A stretch of 18,463 nt of DNA, taken from the NCBI GenBank assembly GCA_026692885.1, contig JAPLNJ010000662.1, positions 1 through 18,463 of the forward strand, written 5' to 3'. The notes under the pieces were generated by a model that saw nothing but the letters and a program-made list of their open reading frames with translations, had not been told where the DNA came from and did not search any database. This DNA comes from Planctomycetota bacterium (GTDB taxonomy: Bacteria > Planctomycetota > Planctomycetia > Pirellulales > Pirellulaceae). The position numbers were made by a program, and so were the translations under genes. Numbering within the stretch: position 1 is the first letter of the stretch; every line of letters begins with the position of its first letter. Positions 14,201 through 18,463 of this stretch are shown piece by piece.

Positions 14201-15211
14201 CTACTTCAACCGCGCGGGGTCCATGTTGGCGGCCGACGTTTGCACGGGATTGAGGATGTCGATGCCAGCCTCGATGAAATGCGGGATCAGGTGGTAGATT
14301 GAGCCGCAGCAGTGGAGGAAGACCTTCCAAGAGGTGTGGGTATGAATCCAGTCGCACAACTTCTTGTAATGCGGCTTCAGCATCTCGGCCCAAAGTTCCG
14401 GCCGGACGAACTCGCCCCGCTGCGTGCCGCTATCGTCGGCCGCGATGCCCCAGGCGAAGACGTAATCGCCCACGGCCTCGTGCACCAGCTGGAGGCAGTG
14501 GATGGTGGCCTCGACCGAGCGGTCCATCATCTCGTGGCAGGTCTCCTGTTCCGTCATCAGCAGCATCATCCACTCGTCGGTTAAGCCCTGGGTGACGTTG
14601 CTGGTGCGGTCGGTGATCAGGCTCAGCCCGAGGAAGCACACGCCGAAGCCCCAGCCGAGGAGTGCGTAGTCGGTGTTGTGGTACAGCGCGCGGCCGTATT
14701 CCTGCAGCAGCGTCAGATGCTCGTCCGGAATATCGGACACAGGGCGAAACTTCTGCGGGTCAATCCGGTCGCCCCGGTTGAACGACACATCGTCGAAGTA
14801 ATAGCCGCCCTTGGGCATCTGGAAGGTGGTCGGCGATCCGTCCGCGTTGAGCAGGATCCAGTTGCCCGCGGTGTCCTCGGCGATGCGCGTGTCCGGTGGG
14901 AACAGTACCTGGGTGCCGTCGAAAAGCCGGCGCGGTAGCCACTCGCTATCCGGCCGCGCCAGTGGCAACACGCAGGACAGATCCAGCGGCACCACATCCA
15001 CGTGCAGCCGGCGGAGCACTTCGTCTTCGAGGGCCGCGATCATGAAACGGGGGTCCACCACCTTCGTCGGCGTCGTGATGCCGAGTTGGCGTTTGAGTTT
15101 GTCGTAGGCGATCGCGGCGATGGTGGACGCTTTCATGGCGCCCAGATCGATCGGCACACGGTCCGGAACTTGATGGTTGACAGCTTGGGCTACTCGTTCG
15201 CGAGACTTCAT
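14201..15211 (-). CDS. Uroporphyrinogen decarboxylase (URO-D)-like protein, MtaA/CmuA clan, cut by in-frame TAG
   Basis: Begins MKSRERVAQAVNHQVPDRVP, a standard opening of URO-D-like proteins. ATG 15211 is preferred over GTG 15220, because AGGGAG lies 8 nt before it. 336 codons then lead to TAG 14203-14201. Seen motifs include HCCGSIYHLIP (the His-x-Cys zinc pair of corrinoid-dependent methyltransferases) and EAGIDILNPVQTSA near the break. The family comprises URO-D itself, MtaA/MtbA and many uncharacterised planctomycete paralogues; this one lacks the heme-enzyme context, so a methyltransferase-like or unknown role is more likely than heme synthesis. With readthrough the product would be 411 residues. 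The break removes the probable third zinc ligand and the barrel's end, so the truncated form should be inactive. It is first in an operon with the MFS gene. Confidence 0.85.
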   Translation of the reverse strand: MKSRERVAQAVNHQVPDRVPIDLGAMKASTIAAIAYDKLKRQLGITTPTKVVDPRFMIAALEDEVLRRLHVDVVPLDLSCVLPLARPDSEWLPRRLFDGTQVLFPPDTRIAEDTAGNWILLNADGSPTTFQMPKGGYYFDDVSFNRGDRIDPQKFRPVSDIPDEHLTLLQEYGRALYHNTDYALLGWGFGVCFLGLSLITDRTSNVTQGLTDEWMMLLMTEQETCHEMMDRSVEATIHCLQLVHEAVGDYVFAWGIAADDSGTQRGEFVRPELWAEMLKPHYKKLCDWIHTHTSWKVFLHCCGSIYHLIPHFIEAGIDILNPVQTSAANMDPARLK

Positions 15212-15520
15212 GGCGATCACTCCCTATTCTTCCTGCGGCAGACGCAGCCATTGTGGTCTCAAGAACCTGCGGATGAATCTTCTGGCCGTCGAGTGTACAG
15301 GCTCGTTGCGACCCAGGAAAGACGGACTCGGCGAACGGCGGTGGACGCGGGCCGCGTTCCGGGCAGGCAGGACTTTTTCGCCGAGATCTTCGCCGATGGT
15401 ACGTGCCACGCGTCGTTTGGTCACGGGCACGAAAACGGGGGAGGAAGGAGTAAGGCGTGTCTGGTGCGACGAACGTAAGCATCCCCCGGGCAAGCCCTCG
15501 TCGTGATACACAAGATTTTC
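15212..15520. other. Upstream region of the URO-D gene, no gene recognised
   Basis: Overlapping frames exist on both strands, but none has family motifs, a convincing ribosome site, or residues I recognise. A minus-strand frame ending RRFLRPQWLRLPQEE just before the URO-D start is the most protein-like and could be a gene scrap. No clear promoter boxes are seen. Confidence 0.4.
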
Positions 15521-15672
15521 GCCCCGAGAGGGGCAGCCTAGGGCGATGCAAAGTTGGAGTTGACATGGGAAATTGGCACGGTGGCAAGGGCGAGAGCCTG
15601 TTTCGCTGCTTGCCGCGAAAGGGCGCACATGACAGATCGAGACAACGCCCTGATCCTGATCCACGGGTTTTC
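15521..15672. repeat. Diverged partial module of the palindromic repeat family
   Basis: gccccgagaggggc at 15521-15534 is the outer hairpin type of the family. A decayed gccta-ggg remnant and a gcgaaagggc-like piece (to ~15625) follow in the order of a left half module. It stands head to tail with the intact element that starts at 15673. Confidence 0.55.
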
Positions 15673-15947
15673 GCCCCGATAGGGGCAGCCACATCGCAGC
15701 CCAGGGCAGAGCGGAGCGGCGTTCGCCGCGTAGCGCCGCCCTGGGTTATGCAAGGATTGAGAACACTAGCCCTGAAGGGGCGAAACAAGCCTTGGTCACG
15801 TCTGACGAATGATGCGCGTGAGAGGAACCGCCTTGTTTCGCCCTTTCAGGGCTACCAGGTTGCTTCGAACCCGTACCCAGGGCGGCGCTCCGCGGCTGTC
15901 GCCGCGACGCTCTGCCCTGGGCTGATTTGTTAATGCCCCTTTGGGGC
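15673..15947. repeat. Composite mirror-image palindromic repeat element, copy 2
   Basis: Hairpins in mirror order: gccccgataggggc (15673-15686), a long imperfect stem from cccagggc at 15700 to gccctggg at 15745, gccctgaaggggc (15769-15781), then gccctttcagggc (15840-15852), the second long stem from cccagggc at 15876 to gccctggg at 15921, and gcccctttggggc (15935-15947). Compared with copy 1, the central stems are lengthened by GC-rich cores (agagcg...cggcg types). It lies between the divergent URO-D operon and the NACHT gene. Confidence 0.85.
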
Positions 15948-16334
15948 GGAAGAATTGTGGGTAACGACGAGGGGCAAGCCGGAGGCATTCATCAAATACC
16001 AAAGTGAATGCCGACACCTTATGATCAAGGCCCCGGTCACCAGCCGGTCGCCCGCCAACCCCGCCCACACGGCCCAGTTTCCGTCCGTGTTGCGGTGGTG
16101 AGTGAACCGGGGGTGTCCGGGGACCGTTGCCAACCAGCAGTATCGCCCGTAGGCTGCTGGATCGCGAGACGCTACGTCTTCATCACGATCCCAGACGCTT
16201 TCCGACGCCGAAGGACGGTGCCGGTCGTCCCCAATCGCATGGATCGCGTGATTCCTTCTGTCCGGTAGTTTTCAGCCTACAGGCGGGTAGAATGGACCGC
16301 GTCGAGGGACGGGAACCGAGGGTCGGTCGGATAG
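15948..16334. other. Region upstream of the NACHT gene, with a small hairpin
   Basis: No clear gene. A perfect 8-bp stem (ggcattca 15984-15991 / tgaatgcc 16005-16012) has a 13-nt loop. On the minus strand ~16030-16120 reads FTHHRNTDGNWAVWAGLAGD, which looks protein-like but which I cannot assign. On the plus strand an ATG at 16292 follows a purine-rich aggcggg, and may be the original start of the NACHT gene in a shifted frame. Confidence 0.4.
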
Positions 16335-18463
16335 GGCCAGGCGTTCACGGATCTTCCGGGGTATCTTGAAAGACTGCTGCGGCAGACGGCCGTCCAGGCG
16401 GGGGACGACCAGCAGCAGAAGCGTCCACTTCGCGTACTGGCCCGTCTGCCGGAAAACATCACCCACTATCTGAATCGGCTGGCGGAGAAGACGGCCTGCC
16501 TGACCCTGTTGGGCATGGGTCGCAGCCTGCAGGTCGAGTTGCCGATCGACGAAGCGTATGTGCCGTTGCGGACGACGCTGGCCAGATCGTTGGAGGAACG
16601 CCCCACCGATCGCTTCCAGGCTGGACACGCCGAATACGAGGAAGGCGTCGATCTCGGCGAAGTTTTCCGCAAGGCTGCGGAGTTCAAACTGCACGGCGTC
16701 GTCCTGCTGGGCGAGCCTGGTTCGGGCAAGACCACCGGCGCGCGGCAGCTGGCCTGGCGTCTGGCCAGCCGACAGAGTCTACCTGAGGACGTCGGACTGC
16801 CCACCGGCACGACGCCGGTGTTCCTGCGTTTCCGCAACCTGTCTCGGGAAACACTGGCTGACAAGTACGGGCTGCGTGCGTTTCTGGAAGCGGAGACACG
16901 TTGCGAAGGTGCACGCGATGGTTTGGGTGTGCCTGGCCAGGATCTATGGAACGGCCGCGGTGGCGGTTTACTTTGGATTCTTGATGGCTTGGACGAGGTC
17001 GTTGATCCCGAGGCACGGAAAAAGGTTTCCGGCTGGGTGCGTGAGGCGTTACAGGATCGTCCCCAAGATCGGTTCCTGGTCACGTGCCGGTTCCAGGGTT
17101 ATTTTCGCGAGGGTGTGTCGCTGGGCCCGAAGTTCGTCGAGTTTCACGTCCGCCCGCTGGACGACGAACAAGTAAAACGGTTCGTGTGCGATTGGTTTCG
17201 CGCGGCCTATGGAAAGCTGCTCGGTTGCGGGCCGCCGGCCGCCGCATGCGCGGCGGAGGATAGCGGCGCGTTACTGAACATCCTGGCTCGTCCGACGTAT
17301 CAAGCCGGCCATATCCGCGAACTTTCCACCAACCCGTTGTTGCTGACGATTCTCTGTATTGTTTTTCACGAGGAACGCAAGTTGCCGACCGGGCGTGCCG
17401 AACTGTATGCCCATTGCGTGCGGGTGCTGCTGGAGTATTGGCGGCGCGACATTTACACCGCGGAATCGGGAACCGGTCTGAAGCCTTACGACGCCGAAGC
17501 GGCACAGGCCGTGCTGGCTCGGATCGCTTGGTGGATGCACCAGCAGCAGGACCGCACGGCCGCTCCCTTGGAGGAACTGGCCGCAGAAGTCGCCAAGGGT
17601 CTGGCGGACGTGGCGCCCAGTTCGGGCCTGGGCAGTGACGGACGCCGCTTTCTGGAACGTATGCGGGACGAGTCGGGCATCTTGGCGATGGCGGGCGAGG
17701 GCCGCTGCGGGTTTCTGCATTTGAGTTTTCAGGAGTACCTGGCGGCGGAGTATGCGGCCCATGAGGGGTTGGCCAAGGAATTGGCCTCGCGCGCAACAGA
17801 AAGTTGGTGGCGGGAAGTGGCCCTGCTGTCTCTCCGGCGCTCGCGCCCGTACTGCGAAGCCTTCTTCAGGGAAATGCTGCAGGCCGGAATCGCGGAGAAC
17901 CACCCGGATCTGGCCCAGCGTTGCTTGGAAGAAACCCTGTTCTTCACCAGTGGTCCGTTTGTCCAAACGCTCCAGCGCGCCCAGGCGAAAGACTCGTGGA
18001 AGGCTTCACTCTGGACCATCGCGGAAATGCTCCACCTCGTGCGGCCGAACCAAGCCAGCGCCCCGCGTGCCCATGATACACGCGTGGCAGCGATTCTGCG
18101 GTTGTTGCGCGACCGTGCCGACCAAATACCCGAACTCGACGCGATCTGCCGTCGGCTAGCCGCATCCGAGGACCAGGAAACGCGGGGATTCGCCAGGGAA
18201 ATCCTGGCCCGCCGCGGAATTGAGTTGCAGGAAGAAGTCGTGGAACGCGGCGTTCTCGTCGAGGAGCGCACGGGATTGACTTTCGTGGCGATTCCAGCGG
18301 GTGAGTTCCGGATGGGATCGGACAAGAGTTCTTATGCTGACGAGAAGCCTGTTCACCGGGTGTGCATCTCCCGCGGTTTCTGGCTGGGAAAATACCCCGT
18401 GACCAATGCCCAGTACGGCCGGTTCCTCGAAGCCGCTGGAAAATCCGTCAAGAAACCAGAATC
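16335..18463 (+). CDS. NACHT NTPase with C-terminal FGE-sulfatase (SUMF1) domain, partial at right edge
   Basis: Open for 709 codons from just after TAG 16332-16334 to the window edge; no in-frame ATG exists until 16515, which would cut into conserved sequence, so the start is unresolved. Residues ~40-110 (LPENITHYLNRL, LPIDEAYVPLR) form a pre-NACHT linker. NACHT: Walker A GEPGSGKT at residues 126-133, Walker B LLWILDGLDEV at ~211-221, a sensor-like FLVTCRF, STNPLLLTILC, and the winged-helix motif FLHLSFQEYLAAEYA at ~460. A helical segment follows (~480-640). Then GLTFVAIPAGEFRMGS and FWLGKYPVTNAQYGRFLEAA open an FGE-sulfatase fold (~646 onward), cut by the edge. NACHT STAND NTPases are ATP-driven switches used in bacterial immunity and signalling. 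The FGE fold (C-type lectin) here is probably a ligand-binding or effector part rather than a sulfatase activator. No effector domain is visible at the N-terminus. Confidence 0.85.

Noticed and set aside
14201..14203. Pyrrolysine at the URO-D TAG
   Set aside because: Known pyrrolysine proteins are the MtmB/MtbB/MttB methyltransferases, not the URO-D-like partners. No pyl genes are in the window, and the neighbours are also broken, so a nonsense mutation is simpler.
13205..14302. 365-codon plus-strand ORF opposite the MFS and URO-D genes
   Set aside because: Its residues have no family pattern, and the opposite strand encodes recognisable MFS and URO-D sequence. It is a GC-driven antisense shadow.
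15560..15565. ttgaca as a -35 box on the plus strand
   Set aside because: No acceptable -10 at 16-18 bp spacing, and no plus-strand gene follows closely; it lies inside decayed repeat sequence.

Overview
The window looks like chromosomal DNA from a high-GC member of the Planctomycetota (PVC group). The evidence is two N-termini with the planctomycete secretion-type motif LEPRVLL; giant mosaic exported proteins that combine SdrD_B-like, CSLREA/beta-helix, cohesin-like and dockerin modules; a URO-D-like (MtaA/CmuA clan) protein; and the GC-rich palindromic repeats that litter planctomycete intergenic DNA. No 16S or other lineage marker is present, so the family cannot be named.

Everything from 15211 down to the left edge is on the minus strand. 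In transcription order: a URO-D-like gene interrupted by one in-frame TAG (15211-13976); an MFS transporter that stops after its N-terminal half (13945-13334); a 40-residue C-terminal fragment (13245-13123); a signal-bearing, 3'-truncated SGNH/GDSL hydrolase (13119-12571); a degenerate CHAT-domain ORF (12247-11192); an 87-residue dockerin tail left from a lost large gene (11131-10868); a giant subtilase/adhesin-like gene A (10844-1156); and the first 266 codons of a close paralogue, gene B (798 to the left edge). The dockerin tail, A and B are remnants of a tandem array of at least three paralogues.

Gene A is broken. Relative to B it lacks 106 bp, including the codon of the catalytic Asp. Restoring 106 bp makes the whole 10844-1156 span exactly 3265 codons, and the remaining ~9.1 kb has no stop. 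A is therefore either very recently inactivated or mis-assembled next to a perfect 125-bp repeat shared with B. Its product is an extreme mosaic. Three seven-unit beta-propellers (two TolB/PD40-like, one FG-GAP/VCBS-like) lie inside other domains: one interrupts a beta-helix and two interrupt SdrD_B-like modules shortly before their closing strand.

Two composite palindromic repeat elements of one family lie at 891-1087 and 15673-15947. Each has the same three hairpins arranged in mirror image. Another inverted repeat (12586-12654) sits at the broken end of the GDSL gene, and a hairpin (13325-13345) at the broken end of the MFS gene, which suggests that repeats and gene breakage here are linked.

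On the plus strand, from about 16335 to the right edge, is a NACHT NTPase that runs into the start of an FGE-sulfatase (SUMF1) domain. This is an architecture of signalling/conflict systems, and the CHAT remnant points the same way. Its N-terminus is unclear and may be frameshifted. I found no tRNA, rRNA or CRISPR.
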